A DNA stretch of 63,232 nt from CAMLDH01 sp966250375 (GTDB taxonomy: Bacteria > Pseudomonadota > Gammaproteobacteria > Burkholderiales > Burkholderiaceae_D), in assembly GCA_966250375.1 (NCBI GenBank), contig CBINHE010000012.1, positions 1 to 63,232 on the forward strand, in the 5' to 3' direction. Shown here piece by piece: positions 54,609-63,232 of this stretch; the stretch's first letter is position 1; each line of letters begins with the position of its first letter. Position numbers and translations under genes: made by a program. The notes under the pieces were generated by a model that was not told the origin of the DNA, made no database searches, and saw only the letters and a program-made list of their open reading frames with translations.

Positions 54609-55109
54609 ATGGCATCAACCATGCGAGCCCGTCTCACCCTCATCGTCGCAACCGACCGCCAGCGCGGCATCGGCATCAACAACACCTTGCCGTGGCGTCT
54701 GCCGGAAGACCTTGCGTATTTCAAGCGCACCACGTCCGGCCATCCAATCATCATGGGACGCAAAACCTTCGACTCGATCGGCCGCCCTCTTCCCAACCGA
54801 CGCAATATCGTGGTCACGCGCAACACCGAATGGCGACACGAAGGCGTCGAAACAGCGCCGTCACTGAATGCGGCGGCCAGTATCGCGGGCGACGTGGAAG
54901 CCTTCGTCATCGGCGGCGCGCAAATCTACGCAGAGGCGCTGCCGCACGCCGACCACCTGATTGTGACGGAAATCGGCAAGACCTTCGATTGCGACACTTT
55001 TTTCCCGGAAATCGATCCGCGACAATGGAAAGAAGTTGCGCGGGACAAGCATCATTCCGAACAAAACGGATTCGATTACGCATTCGTTATTTACGAACGC
55101 AATAAATAG
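54609..55109 (+). CDS. folA: Dihydrofolate reductase
   Basis: 166 aa. LIVATDRQRGIGINNTLPWR, read in part, LPEDLAYFKRTTSGHPIIMG and RKTFDSIGRPLPNR are the folate and NADPH sites; VFVIGGAQ appears as AFVIGGAQIYAEALP. It reduces dihydrofolate to tetrahydrofolate. ATG 54621 is an alternative start. Close to thyA, its metabolic partner, with phaC in between. Confidence 0.94.
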   Translation: MASTMRARLTLIVATDRQRGIGINNTLPWRLPEDLAYFKRTTSGHPIIMGRKTFDSIGRPLPNRRNIVVTRNTEWRHEGVETAPSLNAAASIAGDVEAFVIGGAQIYAEALPHADHLIVTEIGKTFDCDTFFPEIDPRQWKEVARDKHHSEQNGFDYAFVIYERNK

Positions 55110-55119
55110 TTGGGAATAT

Positions 55120-55688
55120 ATGTCAGGACACGGTTTTCACGTACACGGCCCGCACGATCACGAAGTGGAGCATGCCGCCCATGTCCGTGACGATTTCTCC
55201 AGCAGGATTGCGGTAATGATCGCGATCCTGGCAACGGTAGGCGCGCTCTTCAGCTATCAAGCCGGCGACACGCAAAACAATGCCGCGCTGTTCAAGAACA
55301 ATGCCGCGATCAAGAAAACCGAAGCATCGAATCAATGAAATTATTACCAAGCCAAATCCAACAAGCAGAACCTCTCTGAGCTGGCAATGACCTTGCCAGG
55401 CATCGACCGCGAAAAATACAAGGTCGAGGTGGAACGCTACAAGAAGGAAAAATCAGACATCAAGACAGATGCCGAAAAACTGGAAGCCGTTTCGCTCGAT
55501 TGGGACAAGAAATCCGAATCGCAGATGCATCTGCATCACCGCTGGGCGCAAGCGATGACCGCTGAACAAATCGCGATTGCATTGACTGCGTTACCCTTTT
55601 GACACGCAAGAAATGGATGCAGTATGCCTCGTACGGCGTCGCCAGCGTAGGCGTGGCGCTAGGGGTTCTCGCCTGGCTTCATATTTGA
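55120..55688 (+). pseudogene. DUF4337-family membrane protein, broken by TGA and a frameshift
   Basis: From ATG 55120 the product starts MSGHGFHVHGPHDHEVEHA with a membrane segment IAVMIAILATVGALFSYQAG. At 55336-55338 an in-frame TGA stands where the family has Trp (SNQ-x-NYYQAKS); reading continues in frame as KQNLSELAMTLPGIDREKY to about 55600, where a one- or two-base shift is needed to reach LTRKKWMQYASYGVASVGVAL, read in part, and the natural stop TGA 55686-55688. The two lesions make it a likely pseudogene. Function of the family is unknown. Confidence 0.75.
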
Positions 55689-55953
55689 CTCCGCCTTGCC
55701 TCGTCCGTTGGGGAGCGAGACTGCATTAGCAATAAAACAACACACTCTTCAAGCCCCTTAACATTCAAACTCTGCACTGTATGCACTACGCCGTCTGAAG
55801 CCACCAACGGCCTTAAAAATCGCAGATTATCCAAAAACAGGCATTAGTTTTCTCGCATATCGTCCCCATATCTGCGAAAATCCCGCTTTATTTCGGCGCG
55901 CAAGCTACCCCGCCCAGGCGTCTCCCAAGCAATCTGTTCTCATTGGAGACCTC

Positions 55954-58203
55954 ATGAAATTTCGCTTCCCGATCGTCATCATTGACGAAGACTTCCGCTC
56001 CGAAAACACTTCCGGCCTCGGCATCCGCGCGCTGGCGGAAGCGATGGAAAAGGAGGGCATGGAAGTACTGGGCGTGACCAGCTACGGTGATCTGTCGCAG
56101 TTCGCACAACAGCAATCGCGCGCCTCCGCCTTCATCCTGTCGATCGACGATGAAGAATTCGGCGCCGGCTCGCATGAAGAAATCGACCACGCCCTCACAT
56201 CCCTGCGCGCTTTCGTCGAAGAGATCCGCTACAAGAATGCCGACATTCCGATTTACCTGTACGGCGAAACCCGCACCTCGCGCCATATCCCGAACGACAT
56301 CTTGCGTGAACTGCATGGCTTCATCCACATGTTCGAAGACACGCCGGAGTTCGTCGCGCGCCACATCATCCGTGAAGCGAAATCCTATCTGGACGGCCTG
56401 TCGCCGCCCTTCTTCCGCGCGTTGGTGCATTACGCCAAGGACGGCTCCTATTCCTGGCATTGCCCGGGACACTCGGGCGGCGTCGCCTTCCTGAAGTCGC
56501 CGATCGGCCAGATGTTTCACCAGTTTTTTGGCGAGAACATGCTGCGCGCCGACGTCTGCAACGCAGTCGAAGAACTTGGTCAACTGCTCGACCACACCGG
56601 CCCGGTCGCAGCATCCGAACGCAATGCCGCGCGCATCTTCAACGCCGACCACTGTTATTTCGTCACCAACGGCACCTCGACCTCGAACAAAATGGTATGG
56701 CACTCGACGGTTGCACCCGGCGATATCGTCGTGGTTGATCGCAATTGCCACAAGTCGATCCTGCACTCGATCATCATGACCGGCGCGATTCCGGTGTTCC
56801 TGATGCCGACCCGCAATCACCTCGGCATCATCGGCCCGATCCCGCTGGAAGAATTCACGCTCGAAAACATCCGCAAAAAGATCGAAGCAAATCCCTTCGC
56901 GCGCGAAGCAAAGAACAAAAAGCCGCGCATCCTGACCATCACGCAATCGACCTATGACGGCGTGATATACAACGTCGAAACACTGAAGGACATGCTGGAC
57001 GGCGAAATCGACACGCTGCATTTTGATGAAGCGTGGCTGCCGCATGCGACCTTCCACGATTTCTACAAAAACATGCATGCGATCGGCAAGGACCGGCCGC
57101 GTGCCAAAGAGTCGATGATTTTTTCGACGCAGTCGACACACAAACTGCTGGCCGGCCTGTCGCAAGCATCGCAGATCCTGGTGCGCGAATCCGATACCGT
57201 CAAGCTCGACCAGGATGCGTTCAACGAAGCGTATCTGATGCACACGTCTACCTCGCCGCAGTATTCGATCATCGCGTCATGCGACGTGGCCGCCGCCATG
57301 ATGGAAGCACCGGGCGGCACCGCGCTGGTTGAAGAAAGCATTCTGGAAGCGCTCGATTTCCGCCGCGCGATGCGCAAGATCGATAAGGAATGGGGCCTGG
57401 ACTGGTGGTTCCAGGTGTGGGGTCCGGAGCATTTGTCGGAAGACGGCATCGGATCGCAGGAAGACTGGATGATCAACGCCGAGGACGACTGGCATGGCTT
57501 CGGCAAGCTGGCGCCCGGCTTCAACATGCTCGACCCGATCAAGGCCACGATTGTGACGCCGGGACTGTCGCTGGACGGCAAATTCAGCGACACCGGGATT
57601 CCGGCGTCAATCGTGACCAAGTACCTGGCCGAGCATGGCGTGATCGTCGAAAAAGCGGGCCTGTATTCGTTCTTCATCATGTTCACCATCGGCATCACCA
57701 AGGGCCGCTGGAATACGCTGCTGACCGCATTACAGCAATTCAAGGACGATTACGACAAGAATCAGCCGATGTGGCGCATCCTGCCCGAGTTTGCCGCCGC
57801 CAACCCGCGCTACGAGCGTAGCGGACTGCGCGACCTGTCGCACCAGATCCACGACATGTACAAAGCCTACGACGTGGCGCGCCTGACGACCGAGATGTAT
57901 TTATCCGACATGCAACCGGCGATGAAACCGTCGGATGCATTCGCCAAGATGGCGCACCGCGAGATCGACCGGGTACCGATTGACGAGCTCGAAGGCCGCG
58001 TCACGTCGATTCTGCTGACGCCCTACCCGCCGGGCATTCCGTTGCTGATTCCGGGTGAGCGCTTCAACAAGACGATCGTCGACTACCTGAAGTTTGCGCG
58101 TGATTTCAATGAAAAGTTTCCGGGCTTTGAGACTGATGTGCACGGACTGGTCACCAGAGAGGTCAATGGCAAGCGCGGCTATTTCGTGGATTGCGTACGT
58201 TGA
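55954..58203 (+). CDS. PLP-dependent Arg/Lys/Orn decarboxylase
   Basis: 749 aa fold-type I decarboxylase with a GGAG site just upstream. Residues 1-130 are the wing (response-regulator-like) domain with IVIIDEDFRSENTSGLGIRA; the core has SWHCPGHSGGVAFLKSP, LHFDEAWLPHATFHDFY and STQSTHKLLAGLSQAS with PLP-binding Lys397; the C-terminal domain follows to the end. It makes a polyamine (agmatine, cadaverine or putrescine) with release of CO2, often for acid resistance. The exact amino acid cannot be told by eye; arginine is the commonest assignment in this order. Confidence 0.9.
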   Translation: MKFRFPIVIIDEDFRSENTSGLGIRALAEAMEKEGMEVLGVTSYGDLSQFAQQQSRASAFILSIDDEEFGAGSHEEIDHALTSLRAFVEEIRYKNADIPIYLYGETRTSRHIPNDILRELHGFIHMFEDTPEFVARHIIREAKSYLDGLSPPFFRALVHYAKDGSYSWHCPGHSGGVAFLKSPIGQMFHQFFGENMLRADVCNAVEELGQLLDHTGPVAASERNAARIFNADHCYFVTNGTSTSNKMVWHSTVAPGDIVVVDRNCHKSILHSIIMTGAIPVFLMPTRNHLGIIGPIPLEEFTLENIRKKIEANPFAREAKNKKPRILTITQSTYDGVIYNVETLKDMLDGEIDTLHFDEAWLPHATFHDFYKNMHAIGKDRPRAKESMIFSTQSTHKLLAGLSQASQILVRESDTVKLDQDAFNEAYLMHTSTSPQYSIIASCDVAAAMMEAPGGTALVEESILEALDFRRAMRKIDKEWGLDWWFQVWGPEHLSEDGIGSQEDWMINAEDDWHGFGKLAPGFNMLDPIKATIVTPGLSLDGKFSDTGIPASIVTKYLAEHGVIVEKAGLYSFFIMFTIGITKGRWNTLLTALQQFKDDYDKNQPMWRILPEFAAANPRYERSGLRDLSHQIHDMYKAYDVARLTTEMYLSDMQPAMKPSDAFAKMAHREIDRVPIDELEGRVTSILLTPYPPGIPLLIPGERFNKTIVDYLKFARDFNEKFPGFETDVHGLVTREVNGKRGYFVDCVR

Positions 58204-58558
58204 TTTTGTGATGGCGCATCGCTTGCCTTCAAGCGCCACGCCATCCAATCAAGCTTGCAATGAACGGCTTCTCAGCGTTCGGATCCGTCCGTACCGTGCG
58301 TTGCCACCGTGACGTACTGGAGCAGATCGGATTTCAAAAAAAACTGTGTTTCTTGACTTGCCCGTTCGTCGACTTGATTCACAGTCGAAAGATGAGAACA
58401 ATGAGACATGGCGTTCTACTCGGTCCTGAAAACCAACATCAATTGAAATTGGGCAGGTCTTCGATCCGTGGATAAATCCACAACTTCAGCTCCTACAGGG
58501 CTATAACGCTCCCAAGATCACACGTCCACTCGCCATTGAGTTCCATTTTCGCCGTGTC

Positions 58559-59281
58559 GTGCGGCAGCTGGTCCGTTCATTGGCGCAGTTCGATCTGCAT
58601 GTTCGCGAATGGAAAGACTTCATCGAGGCGGGCGGTCTTACCTGTGCACGTCCAGAATTAGTTTTTGACATTCCTGAAAAGGGTGGCATTGCTGCAGACA
58701 GCGTCTTTCATTATCTCAATCTCTTCATCGATGATTTAGCGTGTATCGTTCCAATCGTCCTCGCGAATGACGGGGCTGAACCGGAGGAGCCTGATGGATT
58801 CTCCAAACTCATGAAAGGCCTGAGGAGCGGAAAAATTCAGGCACCAGAGCCGTTACGCAAACTATTCGCCGATCTGGATTGCGATAATTCGTGGTGGAGT
58901 CTTGGATTTAAGCGAGCCACTGGAATCCGTCAACGACTTACTCACTACACGGATATAGTGTATTTCGAGGCCAGCACGAAACCCGGTGACCTTAGAATGA
59001 CGAGTGACGTCTCGCTCATCAGCCTCGGCGGTCCTTCTCGCGTCCCAGAATTCGAGCAAGCTTTGCAGACGCGATTCAAAAAACTCTTTGCGTGGCTTTA
59101 CCAACTCGACATTCAACTCCTTCGCCATCAGTCCGATAAGTTGGCGGCAAAGGGCGTACTCTGGGACCCGTTCAGTCTTGAATGTCCCGGCCTCTCGTTA
59201 CCATCTCAAAAGGAAGTTCGGCTCGATGCGTTGCACTACCTGTATCTACCAATATCCAATCCGGTAAGGCGCACTCAGTAG
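58559..59281 (+). CDS. Hypothetical protein, probably frameshifted at its 5' end
   Basis: 240 aa of normal-looking sequence (LAQFDLHVREWKDFIEAGGL, LGFKRATGIRQRLTHYTDIVY, read in part) with no recognised domain. GTG 58559 has no ribosome site, and the frame is already open and protein-like from 58430 (FDPWINPQLQLLQGYNAPKI). A plausible start, ATG 58408 (MAFYSVLKTNIN), is one frame off. So the real gene may begin at 58408 with one indel near 58440, or be a decayed fragment. Confidence 0.5.
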   Translation: MRQLVRSLAQFDLHVREWKDFIEAGGLTCARPELVFDIPEKGGIAADSVFHYLNLFIDDLACIVPIVLANDGAEPEEPDGFSKLMKGLRSGKIQAPEPLRKLFADLDCDNSWWSLGFKRATGIRQRLTHYTDIVYFEASTKPGDLRMTSDVSLISLGGPSRVPEFEQALQTRFKKLFAWLYQLDIQLLRHQSDKLAAKGVLWDPFSLECPGLSLPSQKEVRLDALHYLYLPISNPVRRTQ

Positions 59282-59284
59282 AGC

Positions 59285-59400
59285 GTCAATCGCGAAGCGT
59301 ATTAGGCCGCGCATGCTCTCACCTTCCACGAGTCGATGAAAAGCCGAATAAGCCCAATGGCGTAAGCGTGCAACCAATCCATGTTTTACCGGATTGCGCC
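59285..59400 (-). pseudogene. C-terminal remnant of a REP-associated tyrosine transposase (RAYT)
   Basis: On the minus strand one frame reads RNPVKHGLVARLRHWAYSAF and HRLVEGE, matching the conserved NPVKHGLV...W.YSSFHR end of RAYT/IS200-like transposases. The catalytic part is missing. A REP-like repeat that such enzymes mobilise is at 52649. Confidence 0.65.
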
Positions 59401-59533
59401 CCCCATAATCATGGGATAGTTCAGATCATTACTGCGTGCTTAAATGCACAGTTTTACGTAATTTTATTTCAGCACAAACCGGTCGTCGGTCGTTTCGATA
59501 ATTCATCCAGATCACACGAAACACAATATCAAC

Positions 59534-62023
59534 ATGCACCTATTTTCCAAGAATTACGACTACCTCATGGATCAATTCTGCCTAAAAACTTTGAGCCGCC
59601 TTGATACATCTGTGCGCTATCTATTGTTCCTGCTATTTCTTGGCTTAGCGATTCAGACCGTCGAGGCACAAACCCCGCCAAACGACAAACTGATCGTCAA
59701 TGACGTGACGCAGCTCAATCCTATCGTTGTAGGGAGGATCGTCAAGCCGCACACAGTCGATGAAATTATTGAGGTGGTCAAAAATGCAAAAGGCCCGGTT
59801 TCAATTGGAGGCGGTCGGTTCAGCATGGGAGGGCAAACTGCCACTGAAAACGCTGTGCAACTTGATATGCGTGAATTCAATAAGGTTCTCTCATTTTCCC
59901 AAGAGCAGAAGGAAATTACTGTGCAAACAGGCGCAACGTGGCGCCAGATCCAGCAGTACATTGATCCCTATAACTTATCTGTCAAGATCATGCAGACGTA
60001 TTCCAACTTTACCGTTGGAGGATCGCTGAGTGTGAATGTGCATGGCCGGTACATCGGCATGGGACCATTGATTTTATCGGTCAAGCAAATCGGAATCGTT
60101 CTGGCTGAGGGTACGTACCTTCACGTTTCCCCGACATACAGGCCTGAATTGTTCTACGCCGCTATTGGCGGCTATGGCGGTATTGGCGTCATAACCGATG
60201 CGACTCTTTCGCTGGACGATAACGTCAAGGTCCGGCGCGTGACTGAGGTGATGCCACTTTCCCGGTATAAGGATTACTTTGTCCGGAAAGTGAGAAACAA
60301 TCCAAAAGTAATCTTCCATAATGCGGACATCTATCCTAATGCGTATGACACAGTCAGGGTCACTTCATATGAGAAGACTGATCGACCGCTAACCGTGCAG
60401 GATCGACTGATTCCGGCAGACCAAAGCTATTGGCTGGATCGCATGATGTTTGGCGTGATTTCTGAAGCGCCGGGAGGCAAGGCATTTCGCCAGCACGTCC
60501 TCGACCCGATTCTATTTTCCGGTGAACGTGTGACGTGGCGCAATTATGAAGCGAGCTACACGGTCATGGAACTGGAACCCACGTCCAGAAAGGATTCGAC
60601 CTACGTGCTGCAGGAGTATTTTGTCCCCGTTGAAAGCATTGACGATTTCGTGCCAAAGATGGCGAAAGTACTGAACAACAATAAGGTAAATGTCGTCAAT
60701 GTCTCGATTAGACATGCAAGGAAGGATCCGGGCAGTTACCTCGCGTGGGCGAAACAGGAAGTATTCGCCTTTGTGCTGTATTACAAGCAAGGCACTACGC
60801 CCGAAGATCGGGAGCATGTCGGCGTCTGGACGCGACAGTTGGTCGATGCCGCCATTTCCTCTGGCGGTCGATACTATTTGCCGTATCAGATTCACGCAAC
60901 GGAGGCACAATTCAAGGCTGCCTATCCGGGCTGGGAAAAGCTCTTTGAATTGAAAAAGGCAGTTGACCCGACCAACAAATTCAGAAACAAGTTGTGGGAT
61001 GCTTATTACCCTGAAACCGAGCCCGTTGCCACGAGCGATGTGCCGAATTCGGTCCGCGATTTTGTGGCGACACTAAAGGATTATCGTCAGGATGAAGGAC
61101 AGACCTTTCTGACCATGCCGGAGTGGTTTCTCGTGTACAGCCCGGATGAATATGCCAACTATATCGACAAGCATTCCCCCAGTGCTTATCCCTATTTTGG
61201 ATCGATTGGGCAATTCTGGGGATATTACGGAGATGCGACCAGGGCATCCAGCCAATATCCCTTCAATGTCGGCTATCACGTCATGGTGTCGGTCATCGGA
61301 GCCAGCTTCACCGCAGAAAATTTGATCAAGGGCATCTATGAAAACACCATTGGGCGCTTAAGCGAGTTCACGGTCAGTGGCGATGAAAAAACCGACGAAG
61401 ACAAATATGCAATTGAAATGGCCAAGGATTACGTGAAATTTATTCGGGTGTATCCCTGGTACGAATACAATTTTTTGGGCAGGCTCAAGGGTATCTGGTC
61501 GGAACCTCCGGTAACCGGAAGCAACATGATTCGCAAGTATGAAAGAAAGATCGCCTTGAGCGCCGAATATGCTATCAAGACAGTGTATGGTGGGCTAATC
61601 AAGTTTGCGACAAAATCAGCGTACGGCGACGCAGAAAAGCAGGTATATGCGATCGTCCGCAATGTGCCTGACAGCGAGGCCCTTGCCCGTAGCGGAATCA
61701 AAGTCATACGACGCTTTGAATATGGGTACGCGGTCGTGTCGCTGCCGCGCTATGAGAAATTCATGCAGGCTTGCAGCGACCTCTTTGCGTCGGGTGCACG
61801 CTACGTGGAAATTGCCGGAAATAGAAAAATTCTCGCAACAGTCTTGGCCAATCGTGAATGGCATCCCGATAGCGCGGCGGGAAAAGAGTTGTATGAAAAA
61901 GCCATACTAACAAACGATAAGACCAAACGCGTCGGGCTGGAGATCGACGTCCGGAATCTGCATCAGGCGATGGGCAACCTTCAAGGCAATAACGTCACGT
62001 TGGAGCACCTGTATGACTATTAG
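59534..62023 (+). CDS. Secreted FAD-binding oxidase with large C-terminal extension
   Basis: 829 aa from ATG 59534 (ATG 59567 possible). A membrane/signal segment YLLFLLFLGLAIQTVEAQ precedes a PCMH FAD-binding domain at about residues 60-240 (KGPVSIGGGRFSMGGQT, TVQTGATWRQIQQYI, YSNFTVGGSLSVNVHG) and an oxidase C-cap ending near residue 495 (VDPTNKFRNKLWDAY). The last 330 residues (FLTMPEWFLVYSPDEYANYI and onward) match nothing I know. Sugar-lactone or alditol oxidases are the closest family type. It overlaps the next gene by 11 bases. Confidence 0.75.
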   Translation: MHLFSKNYDYLMDQFCLKTLSRLDTSVRYLLFLLFLGLAIQTVEAQTPPNDKLIVNDVTQLNPIVVGRIVKPHTVDEIIEVVKNAKGPVSIGGGRFSMGGQTATENAVQLDMREFNKVLSFSQEQKEITVQTGATWRQIQQYIDPYNLSVKIMQTYSNFTVGGSLSVNVHGRYIGMGPLILSVKQIGIVLAEGTYLHVSPTYRPELFYAAIGGYGGIGVITDATLSLDDNVKVRRVTEVMPLSRYKDYFVRKVRNNPKVIFHNADIYPNAYDTVRVTSYEKTDRPLTVQDRLIPADQSYWLDRMMFGVISEAPGGKAFRQHVLDPILFSGERVTWRNYEASYTVMELEPTSRKDSTYVLQEYFVPVESIDDFVPKMAKVLNNNKVNVVNVSIRHARKDPGSYLAWAKQEVFAFVLYYKQGTTPEDREHVGVWTRQLVDAAISSGGRYYLPYQIHATEAQFKAAYPGWEKLFELKKAVDPTNKFRNKLWDAYYPETEPVATSDVPNSVRDFVATLKDYRQDEGQTFLTMPEWFLVYSPDEYANYIDKHSPSAYPYFGSIGQFWGYYGDATRASSQYPFNVGYHVMVSVIGASFTAENLIKGIYENTIGRLSEFTVSGDEKTDEDKYAIEMAKDYVKFIRVYPWYEYNFLGRLKGIWSEPPVTGSNMIRKYERKIALSAEYAIKTVYGGLIKFATKSAYGDAEKQVYAIVRNVPDSEALARSGIKVIRRFEYGYAVVSLPRYEKFMQACSDLFASGARYVEIAGNRKILATVLANREWHPDSAAGKELYEKAILTNDKTKRVGLEIDVRNLHQAMGNLQGNNVTLEHLYDY

Positions 62024-62996
62024 AAATATGAAAAGGGAGCTGCTGGTAGCCCTCGGTAGCGGGATCTTGTTGCCATGGGCTAGTGCTCTTTCCTCGGCGA
62101 TACCTGGGGCTGTGACCATAGATAGCGAGAATGGCTGGACGGTCGGCGGCTCCAATTATCACGCGATCTATGACGATGAGAATCTAAGGGCGGAGTTCCT
62201 GAAGTTTTTGCAAAACGTCTACAGCATCTATCCGCCAGAAAAATTCCACGTCCTGATTGACAGGATAACCAGAGCGACCGCGCACGACAAGGAAATCTAT
62301 CTTGCGACACAAAGCAAGATATCGAAAATCAAGCCGATCGCCAGCGAATTGCGTTATGGATTGCCGGCGTTGTTTCATCAAACCAGATTGATTGGCGACC
62401 AACTGGGACAATTTCTTAAAGAACGCAACACCATCGATGGCTACATGGAAATCGGAACGAAGGGCGGCTATATCGCTGCAGCAAAATCGGCGCTGAAACT
62501 CACTGGCGATATGGTCATCCTCCATTCCGAAGCTGCATCGTACGGCCTTGGCGATATTTTTGAACGGCGTGGCGTTTTCAGGGTTGGGCGATTCGTCAAT
62601 CTGAAGGACTATGTTCCAATCAGTGAATCCGACGTAAAGTCAGGTTCGCTGGATGTCGTGTGTAACCCGATTGGTTTCCACCATAGTCCGCCCACGCGTC
62701 GCGATGCCTTTGTACGGTCAATTAGACGTTGCCTGAGGAAGGGAGGTGAATTGATCGTGCGCGATCATGATGTCGATTCAAAAGCAATGAATCACATGGT
62801 GGCACTTGCGCACGATGTGTTCAATATGGGTTTAACCCATCCCTGGGCCTACAATCAAGGGGAAATTCGTAATTTCACATCTCTGCAGGAGCTTTCACTC
62901 TACCTGACGAATTTTGGATTCCGACCGACCGGCAAAATTCAATATCAAGACGGGGATCCAACGCGGAATGCGTTGATGAGCTTCGTCGCGGTGTAA
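62013..62996 (+). CDS. Methyltransferase-like protein with N-terminal signal
   Basis: 327 aa from ATG 62013 (ATG 62028 possible). A hydrophobic signal (LLVALGSGILLPWASALSSA) is followed by a Rossmann methyltransferase fold: TIDGYMEIGTKGGYIAAAKS is motif I, KSGSLDVVCNPIGFHHSPPT motif IV and LRKGGELIVRDHD motif V. A SAM enzyme with an export signal is unusual. The overlap with the FAD-oxidase gene indicates a coupled pair; the pathway is unknown. Confidence 0.7.
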   Translation: MTIRNMKRELLVALGSGILLPWASALSSAIPGAVTIDSENGWTVGGSNYHAIYDDENLRAEFLKFLQNVYSIYPPEKFHVLIDRITRATAHDKEIYLATQSKISKIKPIASELRYGLPALFHQTRLIGDQLGQFLKERNTIDGYMEIGTKGGYIAAAKSALKLTGDMVILHSEAASYGLGDIFERRGVFRVGRFVNLKDYVPISESDVKSGSLDVVCNPIGFHHSPPTRRDAFVRSIRRCLRKGGELIVRDHDVDSKAMNHMVALAHDVFNMGLTHPWAYNQGEIRNFTSLQELSLYLTNFGFRPTGKIQYQDGDPTRNALMSFVAV

Positions 62997-63017
62997 AAAT
63001 GATCAGCGAGGTTTACT

Positions 63018-63134
63018 GACCTCAACGGCCATGACGTCTACCTGTACTTGCGGGACATCCTTGAACGCTTGCCGACTCAACCGCACTCACGCATCGGTGA
63101 ACTGCTGCCACATCGCTGGAACTCCACCACCCTC
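63018..63134 (+). pseudogene. C-terminal fragment of an IS66-type TnpC transposase
   Basis: The frame reads LNGHDVYLYLRDILERLPTQ and PHSRIGELLPHRW, the typical end of IS66 transposases, without start or upstream part. It runs straight into a TA-flanked repeat element at 63135, which has replaced its natural end. Confidence 0.75.
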
Positions 63135-63232
63135 TACACAGAAGTCAGTAACTTAGGCGACGGAGAGCCTACGTGTCCCCTCCCTTTCAAGGGGAGGGCT
63201 AGGGGCGAAGCAGGGAATTCGGACAGCATGCT
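63135..63232. mobile_element. MITE-like element, family B copy 2, cut by the window edge
   Basis: Starts TA-CACAGAAGTCAGTAACTTAG at 63135 and continues CGACGGAGAGCCTACGT, the same order as family B copy 1 read from its right end (33905 leftwards). The C/T arm CCCTCCCTTTCAAGGGGAGG and the module start AGCAGGGAATTCGG follow. It is inserted in the IS66 transposase remnant. Confidence 0.7.

Noticed and set aside
55336..55338. Selenocysteine codon in the DUF4337 gene
   Set aside because: The family has Trp there, a second lesion breaks the frame, and no SECIS-like element or Sec machinery is visible; kept only as a point to exclude.
55888..57243. 451-codon open frame on the minus strand
   Set aside because: It lies opposite the decarboxylase gene with its PLP site and is a GC-driven shadow.
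1..63232. CRISPR array, prophage or integrated plasmid
   Set aside because: No regularly spaced direct repeats, no integrase, no phage structural or replication genes were seen.

Overview
The window looks like chromosomal DNA from a betaproteobacterium of the order Burkholderiales, most likely Oxalobacteraceae (Herminiimonas-like). The reasons are the dnaQ-rnhA-methyltransferase-gloB block, a class I PHA synthase, a leuA of the long (about 566 aa) type, a PrsT-type TPR lipoprotein of PEP-CTERM/exosortase loci, and a selenoneine cluster of the kind known from this order. The species assignment is inference.

Layout. 0-13 kb is a cell-surface polysaccharide locus: O-acyltransferase, an MBOAT/SGNH-like acetylation pair, a lipoprotein and a beta-helix protein that may act on polysaccharide, a TviB/TviC nucleotide-sugar pair and a CelD/FemAB-like acyltransferase. 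13-19 kb continues the exosortase theme with the PrsT lipoprotein, a FeeM-like N-acyl amino acid synthase, a ThiF/E1-like enzyme and a secreted trypsin-like protease. No exosortase gene is inside the window. 19-27 kb is housekeeping: tRNA-Val(CAC), dnaQ, rnhA, gloB, mltD, fabI, rhlE-like helicase.

27.7-31.3 kb holds the most notable system, senA-senB-selD, which predicts synthesis of the selenium antioxidant selenoneine. Its hercynine supply (egtD) and an ergothioneine synthase (egtB) lie at 38.3-40.7 kb. They are divergent from a four-gene ABC importer (40.9-44.6 kb) of the PhnD-like type, which I infer to be a selenium oxyanion importer. Between the two blocks are leuA with an apparent two-peptide leucine attenuator and a glucosylglycerol-phosphate phosphatase/synthase fusion (osmoprotection).

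44.7-63 kb contains a HepT/MntA toxin-antitoxin pair, an ABC exporter with a lipocalin-like secreted partner, an MsbA-like ABC protein, thyA, phaC, folA, a PLP amino-acid decarboxylase, and an unusual secreted FAD-oxidase/secreted methyltransferase pair.

The intergenic spaces are littered with small non-coding inverted-repeat elements flanked by TA. They fall into three terminal-repeat families that share an internal palindromic module, and several sit exactly on stop codons or inside operons of the selenium region. Decayed IS5, IS4, IS66 and RAYT transposase fragments are also present. All calls come from reading the sequence and family knowledge; no searches were run.
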